The notes beneath the pieces were generated by a model. That model was not told where the DNA came from. It saw only the letters and a program-made list of their open reading frames with translations, and made no database searches. The position numbers and the translations under genes were made by a program. 64,000 nt of DNA. It comes from Laguncularia racemosa. Lineage: Eukaryota; Streptophyta; Magnoliopsida; Myrtales; Combretaceae. Every line of letters begins with the position of its first letter. Positions within the stretch are counted from its first letter, which is position 1. The stretch spans positions 806,001-870,000 of the forward strand of contig JBBMOL010000225.1 of assembly GCA_037954665.1 (NCBI GenBank). Direction: 5' to 3'. Shown here piece after piece: positions 46,053 through 57,795 of this stretch.

Positions 46053-47187
46053 TGATGGGAAAATTTCCGGCACCATCGACACTCTCAGAACTCGATTTAG
46101 ATGATGATCCAAATCACTCATATTTTATGTCATTTCTTTTCATCTAATAAGTATTTGAGAAATAATCTTACAGGTACAATAATAATTCTCCATGGGATGC
46201 CAATATGTCCTACACTAGTCGATGGACACGGGACATCTTCAGAATTACAATCAAAGATCCGCTGCGATTGTTTCCACTCCGAAGCATTGACTCATGAAGA
46301 CTTATGATATTTTGTACCTTGTAATTTCTTTATGAACTATTTTATGTTGTATTTTCTCTTGGGACACTTTCATTTTATTGTAATTTCATTTAGGACTAGC
46401 TACCTTAAAAGTGGCAAACTTGTAATTTTGACCATTTTCTAACCCTAGGAGTAGCAAGTATTGGGTTTGAGGAGGCCATTTTTCAGATTATACACAAGCA
46501 CTTAACGTGTGGGAATTAGGGTTCATCCTATTTCTAATTCTCTTATCAATTTTAACCTAAGAATTGGAATTGTGGCAAGTGCAACAAGGGGAAATTGTGA
46601 GTCATATCAATTTCTTTCATTGTTGTTTTTCATTTCATCTCTAGTGAGTCAATACTAGGGTTGATTTGGAGTTTCTTGGACATACTTGTGATCATAATTT
46701 GTGAACAATTATCTTGTTTAAGATTGATTGTTCTTTAGTACTTGTAATCAATATCATTTCATTTGGTGGCATGAATTGGAATTGAAGTGGAAGTTGATGT
46801 CACGGTTTTGATCAATCCATTTTGATTTGAATTCACGTGGATTTCAATTATTTTTGTTGTTATATGGTGAAGATTACATATAGGGATCACAATTGCATCA
46901 TTTGATCTTTGGTTTTCATCAAATTTCCAAAGAGGTTTCATGTGAATTGTTAACCAATTGGACTGGTTTTGTAATAGAGTTGTGATTTGTTTTCTTTGAG
47001 TCATTTAATTGTGCTTGGACTTGGTTTTGAGCACATCATCTTTTGGTATCGGAGCTATAACTTATTTGGATTTAAGATTGAATACACTATTGTTGTCGAA
47101 TTGGTTCAAAAGCATTGGGATTTGACGCTAATGTTCATGAGATTGAAGCTAGTTTGAATGACATTATCTAAGTGTCTTTCAATCTAG
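46053..47187 (+). repeat. 3' LTR of element H, right end lost
   Basis: Matches the 5' LTR from its TGATGGG start through the inner end GAGCACATCA (47038), inner PBS (47044-47055, one mismatch) and leader-derived text to TCTTTCAATCT, where copia L integrase resumes. About 45 bp of LTR end and some L sequence are deleted. The palindromic TATA has been removed by a short deletion near 46460. Confidence 0.83.
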
Positions 47188-48287
47188 GTACCATGAAAAC
47201 TTCATATGATTGGTTTTGCAGTAGAAAACCTTTTGTTTCATATTTTCATGTGTTTGGAAGTACATGCTTTGTGAAAACGAATGCGAGTAACCTTGGAAAG
47301 TTTAATGAATGATCAGATGAAGTGATCTTTTTAAGATATTCACAAAATAGTAAAGCATATCGTGTTTTTAATAAAACTACAAGAGTAGTCGAAGAAAGAA
47401 TCAATGTCCAATTTCTAGATGAGATGAAAGATGATTATGATGATGATGTAGTGTTTATACCAGTAAAGGAAGATTAGAGTAATAAATTGAGCCTGATACA
47501 AATAAAAGGAAAGAATCATCTACTAAAGTATTAAAATCCGATAACTTAGAAATTAAAGCAGAAAATAAGTCAAAAGATAGTTCAGAAGGTAGTTTAAAAG
47601 GTAATCCATAATATAATCTCAAGAGTTCAAAAACTTGGAAGTATAAATCATCTCACCCCTCTACTTTAATTATTGGTAATGTAGATTTAGGAGTAAAAAC
47701 TAGATCCAAATTGCAAGAACTTGAAAATCATTTTACTTTGTTGTCTAAATTTGAACTAAATAATATTAATGAAGCATTAAATAATAGCAATTAGATCAAT
47801 GCAATGTAGAAAGAATTAAATCAATTCCAAAGAAATAATGTTTGGAATCTAGTACCTAAACCGCAAAATAAATCGATAATAGGTACTAAATGGGATTTTA
47901 AAAATAAACTAGATGAAAATAGAAAGATTGCTAGAAATAAAGCTAGGCTTGTAGCTAAAGGACATTCACAAGAGGAAGGCATAGACTATGATGAAACTTA
48001 TTGTCTTGTTGCTACACTTGAAGCTATATGACTTGTGCTTACCTATGCTTGTTTTAAAGATTTTAATTTTTTAAATTCGATGTAAAAAGTTCTTTCTTGA
48101 ATGGTTATATAAAAAAAGAAGTGCATGTTAAAAAACTCCCTAGATTTAAAGATCCTTTTAAACCTGAGTATATTTTTAGGTTAAGAAAAGTTTTGTATAG
48201 ACTTAAACAAGCACTAAGGGTTTAGTATGAGAGACTCGGTGAGTATTTGATCTTCAGTGGTTATTAAAGAGGTATAATTGATGCGAC
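47188..48287 (+). pseudogene. Copia relic L: integrase C-terminus and N-terminal RT
   Basis: Resumes the L pol after element H: YFHVFGSTCFVKTNASNLGKF, then YSQNSKAYRVFNK (integrase C-terminus), an acidic spacer, and RT with KELNQFQRNNVWNLVPKP, GTKWDFKNKLDE, ARLVAKGHSQEEGIDYDETY. Frame breaks increase to 48287, where the sequence changes to a hAT terminus inside the GYHRGKVDTTLF-equivalent codons (N element numbering near 6265). The remainder of L should lie right of the window. Confidence 0.85.
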
Positions 48288-51200
48288 TAGGCATGGAGCC
48301 AGTTTGGAACTGACCCCAAATCGACCTAGAACCACTAGGTCAAGGGTCGAGGGGAGGGGGAACCGGAACTAACCTAAGGGGAGAAGGGTCAAGCTGGTTT
48401 CCTTAACCTAGTGGTTCTCGGGCTAACTCAAGCTTTGAACTAGCCTTCCAAGTTTTTTTTTTCGATTAATTTTTTTATCCTCATTTTTTATTACATAATT
48501 TTCATATTCTAATCATTTGGTATTTATCTATGTGTATTTTTTTTAGTTGGTTTAATCTTTTTCCTTAAATTTATAATCATTGAAATTTAATTTATCATTT
48601 CTTAAGGCCATATATGATGTTTTGGAATTAATTGGTGGTAATATGCCATACACACCCAAGGGGAGGGGGAGTGTAGATGCCAACCTCGAATTTTACTGAT
48701 TAAATAAAATTATTACAAAAAAAGAGGGGAAATTTTGGCCTTACCTCTTATACATGATAATAAGACTTTTAAAGTAAATAATAGAAATAAATAAAGAAGT
48801 ACAACTCTCCTTACAAAATATGTCTAACCTAGTGCAAAAAATTAAAAACATAGTACTACTATCCTCACAAAATTTTTTGGCTTACCCAATATTAGATCCA
48901 AACCAATAGAGCTTTTACCTTATGGGACAAATTTGCTAAAGTATTCATCTTCTTCACTAGATACCTTGTACGACTCTTATGTGTGACTCCTTACCTTCGA
49001 TCAATCCTCTACGTAAGCTAGTGCCTCAACGTTGACAGGTGATAGTCTTGATCATTGTTGGGACAAGTTACTATTGATGCAGGAGTAGCTAAAACTTGGC
49101 AAGCCATTCGAGAGAGTATCAGATACGTCTTCTTATGCCTCCTCCACCAGTCAAGGATGTTGAAATTTGTGATACTACTATTACTAAATTTAAAGTGTGT
49201 ATTGAAGTAATTGTCAAGTTCAGTGTACTTGGTTGAGCAGAAATGGTGCCGCTTCAACTTTTGCAACATCATTTGTTGCGCAATGAGTGTGGGATCATGT
49301 GTAGTACCATGTGAGTTGAAGGATGGTGAGGGATTTTAAGACACTTGACCATCAAATGTAGAGTAAAACTTATAATATAATTCTTCCGTTTCCTGGACTG
49401 CTCGGCATGGTTCTTAAATGGCAATAATGGCATAAATGTCTTCTGTGTTAAAGAATGTGTTAATAGTGGAATAATACAAATTAAGATACCACTATGGATC
49501 TAAAATTGAATTAACAAGATAAATTGCTAGAATTTGTCTATCATAATGCTACCATTTTAGAGTCACCTGTAGAAAAGGGTCAGATTGGGCATTAAGTAGC
49601 ACCGACAGTATATTCACCACATTCATAAGGAAAAAATGAACACTAGCCTAGTACACTTGCAAAAATGTTAGAATACTGTTATGAAAAACTCTTAAAACAT
49701 TCAACATTCTATTGTATGCATCCTAATCGCTAAGGTGCAGTGGAATGCCTGGGACATTCATGGTAGCAAAAGAATATAATGCATCTTTATAGGAAATTTT
49801 ACTTTGTAAAAGTCGATATGTAGAATTTTACCTATGCTTGACATCCTTTCTAAAGTTTTTTAGTCACGTTGCATTTTTAGTATAAAATCTCTACCATGCC
49901 TTATTTATAGAATGATGGTCAATTAAAAAACATACTAGTTATGTTATTGGAGATATTTTAAAATCTAAATAGTTCATACAATCCTTAACGTAAAGATTTA
50001 TAATGTGGCAGGCACATCGAATGTGGAAAAATTCCTACCTAATGTGGTTGACATAAAGTTTAAAGTTCATCAACGAATGTTTTATTAGCAATCGCGTTGT
50101 CAAAACTAATTGAAAAAAATATTTTTTGTCAAACCGTATTCACCTAAAATAATACTAATGATACAGAAAATATTTTAAGTTGTATGCCGATCATTAATAA
50201 CCCCTAGAGCTATTAGTCTCTTTTTGTACCTACTATGCATCATCTATCCCATGCATGTAACTCCCATGTATGTATCTTCATGATATAGATCGATCCATAT
50301 ATCTGCACAAATGGAAATATGCATCTCAAGAGAATTGAAAAAAGCAACCAATTTACACTTACCATTATGATATAGCTTAATAGTGGTTTTTTGTATGGTT
50401 TTTAGGTTGTAAGTCCATGAGCTTGGATTCAGCGCTTCTCGCTCGTACTCCAACCGGTGTGAGAAAGTAGTGTGACTCTATGAAAGGTTACACTTTGCTA
50501 AGTATTCTGCAAGTAGAACTTGTTGCCTATTAGTAGAATAATGAAATATGCCTCCTCTTTGTGATCCTATTGATTGTGAAATTTGTTGCTACAATTTATC
50601 TACACCGAACTTTGTGAGTGCTTCACTTGCATATGCTTATTAAGGTTGTCATACCCCTCTCCCTTTTACTACACATAACTTGGTTAGTAGTAGTTACAAT
50701 AAGTACGGTTGTTCCCATCTTCACCTATAATTTTACGAAAATATTTTTTAAAAATTTCCTATTTAACCGAGGCTAGTCGCTTACCTGTAGAGCTAGATGG
50801 GTCATATAAGTGGCCTAGAATTTCTTCCTCTGGCACTTCTTGCTCATCGTCTTGCCTTCTCCTGCCACTTCCTCCTCACTACCTTGTCATGGCAGCAGTT
50901 CGCTTTATTCACCAAAAGGCCTTTCATGAAAGCCTAGGGGTGGCATCATCGAGTCCTCTAGGCATTCATTGGTAAAAGTCATAGATATTGTTATCATCTA
51001 CTTCAAAATATTGTTTAAGTGCCTCTTGCACATATTTCCCCTTATCATCTTTGTTAAAATGATCTTTCTTAGAAGATCCTGAACCACGAAAATAACTTGC
51101 CATTTTTTTATATTAGGATAATTATAAAATACTAATATGGGTAGATAAGGGGACATAATATATTTAACAATTGGCAAGAAATATAATGAAAATTATTCGC

Positions 51201-51431
51201 AAGGTATTCATAATGTAAAAGATGCAAGCACAATAAATAGAAGATGAGTGCACATATAATAGAAGATTAGAGCATAGAAAATTGAAGATGAGAGTAGAAG
51301 ACAAGAATTAGTGCAAATTTTTTATGTGGATAATTTTGCTCATGAAACTATACTATGAATTTATATAACATACAACAATACGTTTAATTTCTTCTACTCT
51401 TTTGCAACGTTCAAATTTGAAATTTTGAACA
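48288..51431 (-). mobile_element. hAT DNA transposon relic, left end to the gypsy I insertion
   Basis: The left end TAGGCATGGAGCCAGTTTGG, with subterminal GAACCACTAGG and CCTAGTGGTTC inverted pairs (about 48330 and 48410), has the look of a hAT terminus. It abuts the L RT codons, with a possible 8-bp target GATGCGAC (48280-48287). The body encodes a decayed hAT transposase on the minus strand. The 5' terminal repeat is not seen before gypsy I starts at 51432; it and the second GATGCGAC are predicted beyond the window. Confidence 0.72.
49018..51103 (-). pseudogene. hAT transposase (RICESLEEPER-like)
   Basis: Starts at ATG 51103 (MASYFRGSGSSKK). A BED-type zinc finger is recognisable near 50760-50610 (KKYFRKII ... 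YCNY ... GYDNLNKHMQVKH) with the second Cys altered. The catalytic region shows ADIWIDLYHEDTYMGVTC and KRLIALGVINDRHT (about 50330-50170), close to the SDIWSD...YMGVTAHWID signature of plant hAT transposases. The C-terminal dimerisation segment is clear at 49165-49070: ILDWWRRHKKTYLILSRMACQVLATPASIV. It has many stops and frameshifts. The enzyme would bind terminal repeats and cut and paste the element. Confidence 0.85.
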
Positions 51432-52098
51432 TGATATGCCAAATCTAATTGCAATCAACACAATTCTAATTATGAAATAATTGAATAATTATTCCAAAAT
51501 AGCAAGGATCCCTTTTTCAGGTGGAACCTAATTTTTCCAAGAATAAAAGAACAAATGAATTCCAAATTCTTACCAAATATTACTCATAGTAGAATGAGGA
51601 AACAACTTGCAATTACTGACTTTACAAACAATAATCCAAGCATAGACTTGCCATAATCCCATAAGACTTGATAAGAGTGTAAGGAAAAGAGAGAAAAGCC
51701 CTCCTTAACGTGTTTTCCTTAACTAAAATATATGAAGTGTGTCTTTTGTTATTCCCTTTACTTGTATTTATAGTAGTCCCTAGATATGGAAAAACAAACA
51801 TAAGAAAATAAAGAAAATAGCATAATATATGGTCAGCTATCTATGGTTCATTTCGGATAAAAAAAATGGATCGTGAACCCTTGTCTAAACCATGTGCTAA
51901 TTAATTTGATCACCATCTTATAGTACTGACAAGTATACCTAATTAAATATAAAACAATCATATAAAATGAATGAAGAAATTATGTGAGTGTCTTCGAGTT
52001 CCATTTCGTCAAAAAAGATTCTCAATGTAAGGCTCTACACTCCTTTAGCTCTTGATTAGGTAATGGGTCCTATTGTTGAAATGGTTTGATTCCCATCA
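51432..52098 (-). repeat. 3' LTR of element I
   Basis: 667 bp, TGATATGCC...CCCATCA on the plus strand. Similar to the M LTR (31178-31826). It holds a CTATAAATAC TATA on the minus strand near 51770-51779, without the palindrome seen in F/G/H. Confidence 0.75.
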
Positions 52099-53840
52099 TC
52101 TCTTCAAGTTTGTGGAAGATTTGCCCTCAAATCTAATGGGTCTTCATGAGCATCTTCCAATAAATAAGGCGATAGATCTATAACATTGAATGTAGCAGAG
52201 ATGCTATATTCTCTTGGTAACTCTACCCTATAAGTATTATTGTGGATGCGCTTTAAAATTTTGAATGGTCCATCTACTCTAGGTGAAATTTTCTATGATT
52301 TCTTATGGGGAAACCTTTCTTTGCTGAGATAAATCTAAACTAGATCACTTGGATTACAAACTTTGGTTTTCCTGTTTTTGTTGCCTTGAAGTTTCTATAG
52401 CTCTTGAGTTTTCTTAAGATTCTTAGAAGCCTTTTGTTGAAGTTTCTAAATCTCCTTTGCATGCTCTACTCCACTCAAAATTTCTTCCTTTATTGTCGGA
52501 TTAGCTATTAAATCTAATGGAAGGGTAGGATTATAGCCATACACAACTTTAAAGGGAGACTTACCGGTTAAACTATGAGTTAACCTATTGTAAGTGAACT
52601 CAACAATAGGAAGACACAAGTCCCAATCGATAAGATTCTGCCAACCGTTGCTCTTAGTAAGGTACCAAGAGTACGATTGACAACCTCTATTTGGCCGTCC
52701 ATCTAGGGGTGACATGATGTACTATACATGAGTTTAGTACTAAGTCGTTTCTAAAATGTCTTCTAGAAGAAACTGAGAAACTTAGGTCTCTATTAAACAC
52801 TATGCTATGGGGAATACCATGTAATCATACAATTTTTTGCACAAAAAAGTTAGTAATAAATAGTGTGTCATCTGTTTTGTGGCAAGGGATAAAGTGTGAC
52901 ATTTTGCTGAAGCGATCGATGACTGCCATGATGGAGTCTTTGCTTCTCCGTGTCTTAGGAAGTCCGAAGATAAAATCCATATTGATATTAATCTAAGGTT
53001 GTGTAGCTAAAGGTAAAGGCATATATTCACCTAAGCGTCCTTCTTTCCCTTCACCTTCTCACAAACACTACATCTCTCTAACACCTTATGGACATCCTTT
53101 AACATACCCCTCTAGTAGAAATATTATTTTAACAACTCTAAAGTTCTTTTTTCCACCAAATGCCTAGATAACCCTCCAACATGAGCTTCCCTAACCAAAA
53201 TTCCCTAATAGAGCCATAGGATATACATAATTTTCCTGTTCCATATAGAAAACCATCTACCATATAATACTATATACTATATTCCCTCTAGAACATCACT
53301 CAACAATCAATTTCAAGCGTTTATCATAAACATATTGTTCCTTCATTAATTCAAACCCAATAAACTTTGATTGCGGAGAAGTGATAAGTACATACCAACG
53401 TGACAAGGCATCAGCTACAATACTTGTGCTCCCCTTTTTGTACTTAATCACATAGGCAAAGCTTTTTAGGAATTCCACCTATTTGGGTTAGTGTTTTGAC
53501 AAATGTTTTTAACCTTTGAAGTGTTTTAGTGACTCATGATCTATATAAATAATAAACTCCTTAGGAAAAAGTTAGTGCAATCACATCATCAATGCCCTCA
53601 CTAAGGAATAGAACTCCTTATCATGTACTAAGTAGTTTAGAGGTGCACCATTTAGTTTCTCATTGAAATATGTAATGGGCCTCTTTTCCTACATCAACAC
53701 AGCATCAATTCCTATCCTAGAAGCATCACACTCCAGTTTAAAAATTTCGTCAAAATCTGGTAGCATTAACACTAGAGCACTAGTTAACTTTACTTTCACT
53801 TCCTCAAAACTCTTATGAGCCCGATCTCCCCAAACAAAAG
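52099..53840 (-). pseudogene. Element I integrase and RNase H
   Basis: From right to left: ITFVWGDRAHKSFEEVKVKLT and LPDFDEIFKLECDASRIGIDAV (RNase H start, 53840-53690), VIKYKKGSTSIVADALSRWYVL (53430), zinc region and core start (53200-52960), SDR-region remnants (52800), and NRLTHSLTGKSPFKVVYGYNPTLPLDL (52580-52500), then the pol tail with DPLDLRANLP near 52130. Stops and frameshifts throughout. Confidence 0.8.
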
Positions 53841-54104
53841 TGATGTGCCTAAAACCAAGATTAAACACATGCAAAACTAATTTGAAAGACAAACAAACAA
53901 TGTCAATCAAACTAGCTTCCAATCACATGAACAATGGCATCAAATCCTCAAAATTTATGATCGATTCTTCAACTAGGATGTGAATCAATCTTAAATATCC
54001 AAATAAGATAGCTCTGATACCAAATTATGATGTGCCTAAAATCCGAGGTCTAAGCATAATCAAATGAACCAAAGGAACCACTTCAACTCTCAAATAAAAA
54101 AACC
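53841..54104 (-). mobile_element. Element J: terminal part of an extended LTR
   Basis: Begins TGATGTGCC at 53841, directly against the I RNase H codons (predicted duplicate AAAAG, 53836-53840). On the minus strand it contains GGCACATCA, then TGGTATCAGAGC (54011-54022), then about 185 bp and a second GGCACATCA at 53841. So its true terminus is the outer one and a PBS motif lies within the LTR, as in H. Gypsy C interrupts it at 54105; the remainder is predicted beyond the window. Confidence 0.78.
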
Positions 54105-54834
54105 TGATGAGAGCCATGATGGGAGCCAAGGTAGAAGGTGGAATGTGGATCCTCTTGAAGTGCTACCTGGACCGATCACAAGAACTCGAGCGAAACGATT
54201 CAAGGAAGCACTTAACGGGTTGATAAAGGATGTCCAAGAAGCCGGAAAGGATTGGAGCAACCATGAGGATGAACTTGCATTTGTACAAGTCATTCAAGGA
54301 TGATCAAAGCTGCCGGCCTTGATAACGCTGGCTTAAACACTATCGGCTTTGAACCGGCATTGCAATTAGAGGCGATAGAGGGACTATGCCGGCTACTATG
54401 CCGCCGGCCTATATACCCGGTGTACATCCTACGCCGCCGACATACATTGCCTATTTGTTATTTTTCCGCAACTTTATTATGTTATGTCATTTTGGGCTTT
54501 TGTTTTACAAGCTGTAAACCCTATTAAACGTTGCTAAGGTTGGAAAACACAAGATAGAACATACATACAACATTGAATAACACAATTTAAGAGAATTCCT
54601 CTCTTGGTTCTCCAAAGAACTTCTCTTAAACTTATCTGATTTCTTCGTAGCATTCAAACCAGACTTATCAATCGGTCTTTCATCCTGATTATGGCATCAA
54701 CAGAATATACCAAGGTTCTTGCCTCATCTATAGGCAACGGGTCGCGGTTCCACTTTGGTTGTTTTGGCATCTTCGGTTGCAATTCCAAACGTATTGGTAT
54801 AGGGTTTCGTCACACGTGGGCGTGGTTCGTATCA
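54105..54834 (+). repeat. 5' LTR of element C
   Basis: 730 bp, TGATGAGAG...CGTATCA. Same family as A and B, but its U3 lacks the ACACGGCCGTGT repeats and instead has GCCGGC-rich text (54310-54445, e.g. GCCGCCGGCC, GAACCGGCATT). The downstream part from about 54520 (GCTAAGGTTGGAAAAC onward) is conserved. Confidence 0.82.
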
Positions 54835-54836
54835 TT

Positions 54837-54848
54837 TGGTATCAAAGC
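54837..54848 (+). other. Primer binding site of element C
   Basis: TGGTATCAAAGC, one mismatch to the initiator-Met PBS, two bases after the LTR end. Confidence 0.82.
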
Positions 54849-55301
54849 CTAGGTTTATTAAACAGCAGTTCGATTTGAGAAAGGTAACATCAAAACCTTA
54901 ACTCCAATCGTTCATATCAATTGTTCATATCAAGTTTCAGTATTACCATCACTTCATACTCAAGTCCATAGTGTTAACTGTCTCTTCAGTAGTGTAGTTT
55001 CATTCTAGCAATCTTGTTATATATAAAAAAAAAAGGAACGAAAACAAAGACAACAAAAAAGAAAGAAAAAGGAAAATTCAAGCCCGGAAAGTTTGTTCTT
55101 GAATTCTATAGAAGAATTTGGTGTGGTTTGGATTAGTTCCAAGAGAATTGAGAAGAGGGATTAGTGAGTTGATATCATATCTATTTGTGAGAATACACGA
55201 GTGATTGTGGGATATCCTTCTTGAGTGAAACACATAAGGGAGTGAATCGTGAGGCTTAATCCTATATATTTGTGTTAGTACTAACCTTTATTACAAGAAC
55301 T

Positions 55302-55376
55302 ATGTCATGGCAAAATTCTCCTAAAGGTGAGAGGGGAAGGTTTGATGCTAGGTTAGTGATTGAGGCATTGAGGAGT
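55302..55376 (+). pseudogene. Element C gag start
   Basis: Starts ATGTCATGGCAAAATTCTCC and shares ERGRFDARLVIEA with B. It ends in GGAGT (55372-55376), the target duplicated by B; gag resumes at 60786. Seen only as 25 codons because of the insertion. Confidence 0.85.
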
Positions 55377-56215
55377 TGATGAGATCCATGATGAGAGCCA
55401 AGCCGGAAGAAGAAATGTGGATCCTCTTGAAGTGCTGCCTGGACTAATCACAAGAAATCGAGCAAAACGATTCAAGGAAGTACTTAACGGGTTGATAAAG
55501 GTTGTCCATGAAGCCGGAAAGGATTGGAGCAATCATGAAGTTGGAACGGATTGGAACAACTATGGGAAGACCCTTGCTTCTGTACAAGTTATATTAGACA
55601 CGGGATGAAGAGGGCGTGTACTTTCAAAGCACGACCGTGTATGGAGTAAAGCAAATCCACAGAAAGATACACGGCCAAAGTACACGGGCGTGTATGTTGC
55701 CAGAAGTTGCACAGAAAGATACACGGCCAAAGTACACGGCGTGTATGTTGCCAGAAGTTGCACAGAAAGGTACACGGCCAAAGTACACGGGCGTGTACAC
55801 GGCCGTGTATCCCCTGCCGGCCAGCTTGATCTGTTTTCGCGTTTTTACGCCACTTATCTAAACTACGTCGTTTTGGACTTGTTTTACACGAATTGTAACC
55901 CTAGTATAAAAGCTCCTAGGGTTTAGAACAATGAACAACATACATCTTTGAACATTAAACACTTTTGAGAGGCACCTCTCTTGGTTCTTTAAGAACTAAA
56001 TCGAACTTATCGGATTGTTTTTCCGTGGCGTTCATCCCGACTTATCAATCGGTCTTTCATCCCGATTGTGGCGTCTTCGTTTTTATACCAAGGTTCTTGT
56101 CTCGCTTATAGACAATGAGTCGCGGTTTCCACTTTAGGTGTTTGGGCGTCTTAGGCAACGAATTTCCGAACGTATTGGTATTGGGTTTTGTCACGGGTTG
56201 GCGTGGTTCGTATCA
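55377..56215 (+). repeat. 5' LTR of element B
   Basis: 839 bp. U3 contains three ~52-bp tandem units (starts 55661, 55713, 55764), each with AGAAAGATACACGGCCAAAG and TACACGGGCGTGTA, ending in ACACGGCCGTGTA. The TATA box follows about 90 bp later. Confidence 0.92.
55905..55911 (+). promoter_or_regulatory. TATA box of the B 5' LTR
   Basis: CTAGTATAAAAGCTCC, with the same text at 60476-60482 in the 3' LTR. It stands just downstream of the ACACGGCCGTGTA repeats and upstream of a GGGTTTAGAACAATG block. Assigned by motif and place. Confidence 0.65.
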
Positions 56216-56218
56216 GTT

Positions 56219-56230
56219 TGGTATCGGAGC
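56219..56230 (+). other. Primer binding site of element B
   Basis: TGGTATCGGAGC, one mismatch to the initiator-Met PBS, three bases after the LTR. Confidence 0.85.
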
Positions 56231-56715
56231 TTAGGTTTGTCAAAACATCAAGTTCGGTTGAGGAAGGTAATATCAAAATCCCTAACTCCAATCGTTCATA
56301 TCAATTATTGTATTCAATTTCGTAGTATTGATTGTCTTTTGATAGTGTAATATCGCCTAGGAGATTGTTAAAAAAAAGAAGAGTAAAAATCACGAAAAAA
56401 AAAGAAGAGAAAAGAAGAGAAAAGAAAAACGTGATCAAAAGCAAAACAGAGAGAAAAAAAAATTCGGATAAAAAAAATAGAGGAAAATTTGCGAACCCTA
56501 GAGTTGTTTTGAATTCTACGGAAGGAAATTGGTGTAGTTCGGGTTAGTTCCAAGAGAATTGAGAAGAGGAAATTGACGAGTTGATATCATCATTATTTGT
56601 GAGAATACACGAGTGACTGTGTGATATCGTCATTTGAGCGAAACACGTAAGGGAGTGTATCGCGAGGTTTAATTATATATATATTTGTATTAGTACTAAC
56701 TTTTCTGCGGGGACT
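56231..56715 (+). other. Leader of element B
   Basis: Noncoding, including an A/G-rich stretch at 56369-56480 that yields only low-complexity ORFs. Similar to the A and C leaders. Confidence 0.6.
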
Positions 56716-57795
56716 ATGTCGAGACAACATTCTCCTGAAGGTGAGAGGGGAAGGTTTGATGCTAGGTTAGTAATTGAGGCGTTGAGGGGAGAAACGAAGA
56801 GGATGTTCCAAGAAGGAATGGAACAAATTCATGAGACGGTGGAGCAAAGACTAGAGCAATCCATAAACGTATTCCAAGGGCGTAAGAGGGATAGTCGTTC
56901 TAGGAGAGTACCGAGGGGTGGAGATGAAATGTCGGATGATGATTTTGATGAGCCTTCTGTCGGGAGTTATAGAGGATATAGTGGTCGGAATAGAGGAACT
57001 AGGGATTGGGAAGATAGAGGAGATAGGAATAGAGAGGATGATCAATTGAGTAGCATAAAGATGAAGATTCCTCCTTTCCAAGGGAAGAATGATCCCGAGG
57101 CGTACTTAGAGTGGGAGAAAAAGGTGGAGATGGTGTTTGATTGTCACAACTATAGTGGGAGAAAGAAAGTAAAACTTGCTGCCATTGAATTTTCGGATTA
57201 TGCTATAGTGTGGTGGGATCAATTAATGTTGAATAGAAGGAGTGGCGAGCCACCTATTGAGTCTTGGGAAGAGATGAAAAGAGTGATGAAGAAGCGGTTT
57301 GTACCTGCGTATTACTATCGTGAATTGCACAACAAGTTGCAAACTCTTAGGCAGGGAAGCCGAAGTGTGGATGAGTATTTCAAGGAGATGGAAGTTACTA
57401 TGCTTAGGGCGAATGTAGAGGAGGATAGAGAGGCTACAATGGCTAGATTTCTTGCGGGGTTGAATAGAGAAATCCAAAATGTTGTTGAATTGCAGCATTA
57501 TGTAGAATTGGAGGATATGGTCCACATGGCTATAAAAGTTGAGAACCAACACAAGAGGAGAGGTAGTAGTAATGCACGGTTGCAACAGGGTAATGGTTCA
57601 TCCACTTGGAAGAATAATCAATGGAAGAAGGAAGAAAAGCCTTTACTCACCAAACCAAAAGGGGAGCTGAGGCAAGCGGGTTCTACTCCTGGTAATCAAG
57701 GTAACCCTGAATCTTTTACTTCTAGAAATCGTGACATTAGATGTTTTAAATGTTAAGGTAGAGGCCATATTGCTAGTCAATGTCCAAATAGGCGT
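56716..57795 (+). pseudogene. Element B gag
   Basis: 346 open codons from ATG 56716. N-terminus SPEGERGRFDARLVIEALRG, a helical QIHETVEQRLEQS region, an Arg/Asp-rich block (NRGTRDWEDRGDRNREDD), the gag capsid-like domain PPFQGKNDPEAYLEWEKKVE...FVPAYYYRELHNKLQTLRQG, then a basic tail. A TAA (57754-57756) falls inside the zinc knuckle CFKC*GRGHIASQC where A has Gln. This is the best preserved gag of the family in the window. Confidence 0.92.

Larger units (their letters stand above)
34203..47187 (+). mobile_element. Element H: gag-protease-only Ty3/gypsy, split by element D
   Basis: 5' LTR 34203-43068 (containing element D and a 690-bp internal duplication), PBS 43074-43085, leader, gag-protease, a short pol tail, PPT AAAGACCGAGGAAA, 3' LTR from 46053, cut off at about 47187. 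It lies in the integrase of copia L: codons of the L integrase end at 34202 and resume after 47187, with loss of some L sequence. The expected duplicate of TTGTA (34198-34202) is missing because the 3' end is deleted. Confidence 0.85.
51432..53840 (-). mobile_element. Element I: Ty3/gypsy, 3' LTR and pol part
   Basis: Left terminus TGATATGCC at 51432 inside hAT sequence; flank GAACA (51427-51431) is its predicted target duplicate. LTR 51432-52098 followed on the minus strand by a purine tract (AACTTGAAGAGA) and the pol 3' end. It is interrupted at 53840/53841 by LTR J, and the rest (RT onward, 5' LTR) must lie right of the window. Same family group as M and F. Confidence 0.78.

Noticed and set aside
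55661..55815. Regular ~52-bp repeats that could suggest a CRISPR-like array
   Set aside because: Eukaryotic LTR context, contiguous tandem units without variable spacers, and the same array in both LTRs of element B.
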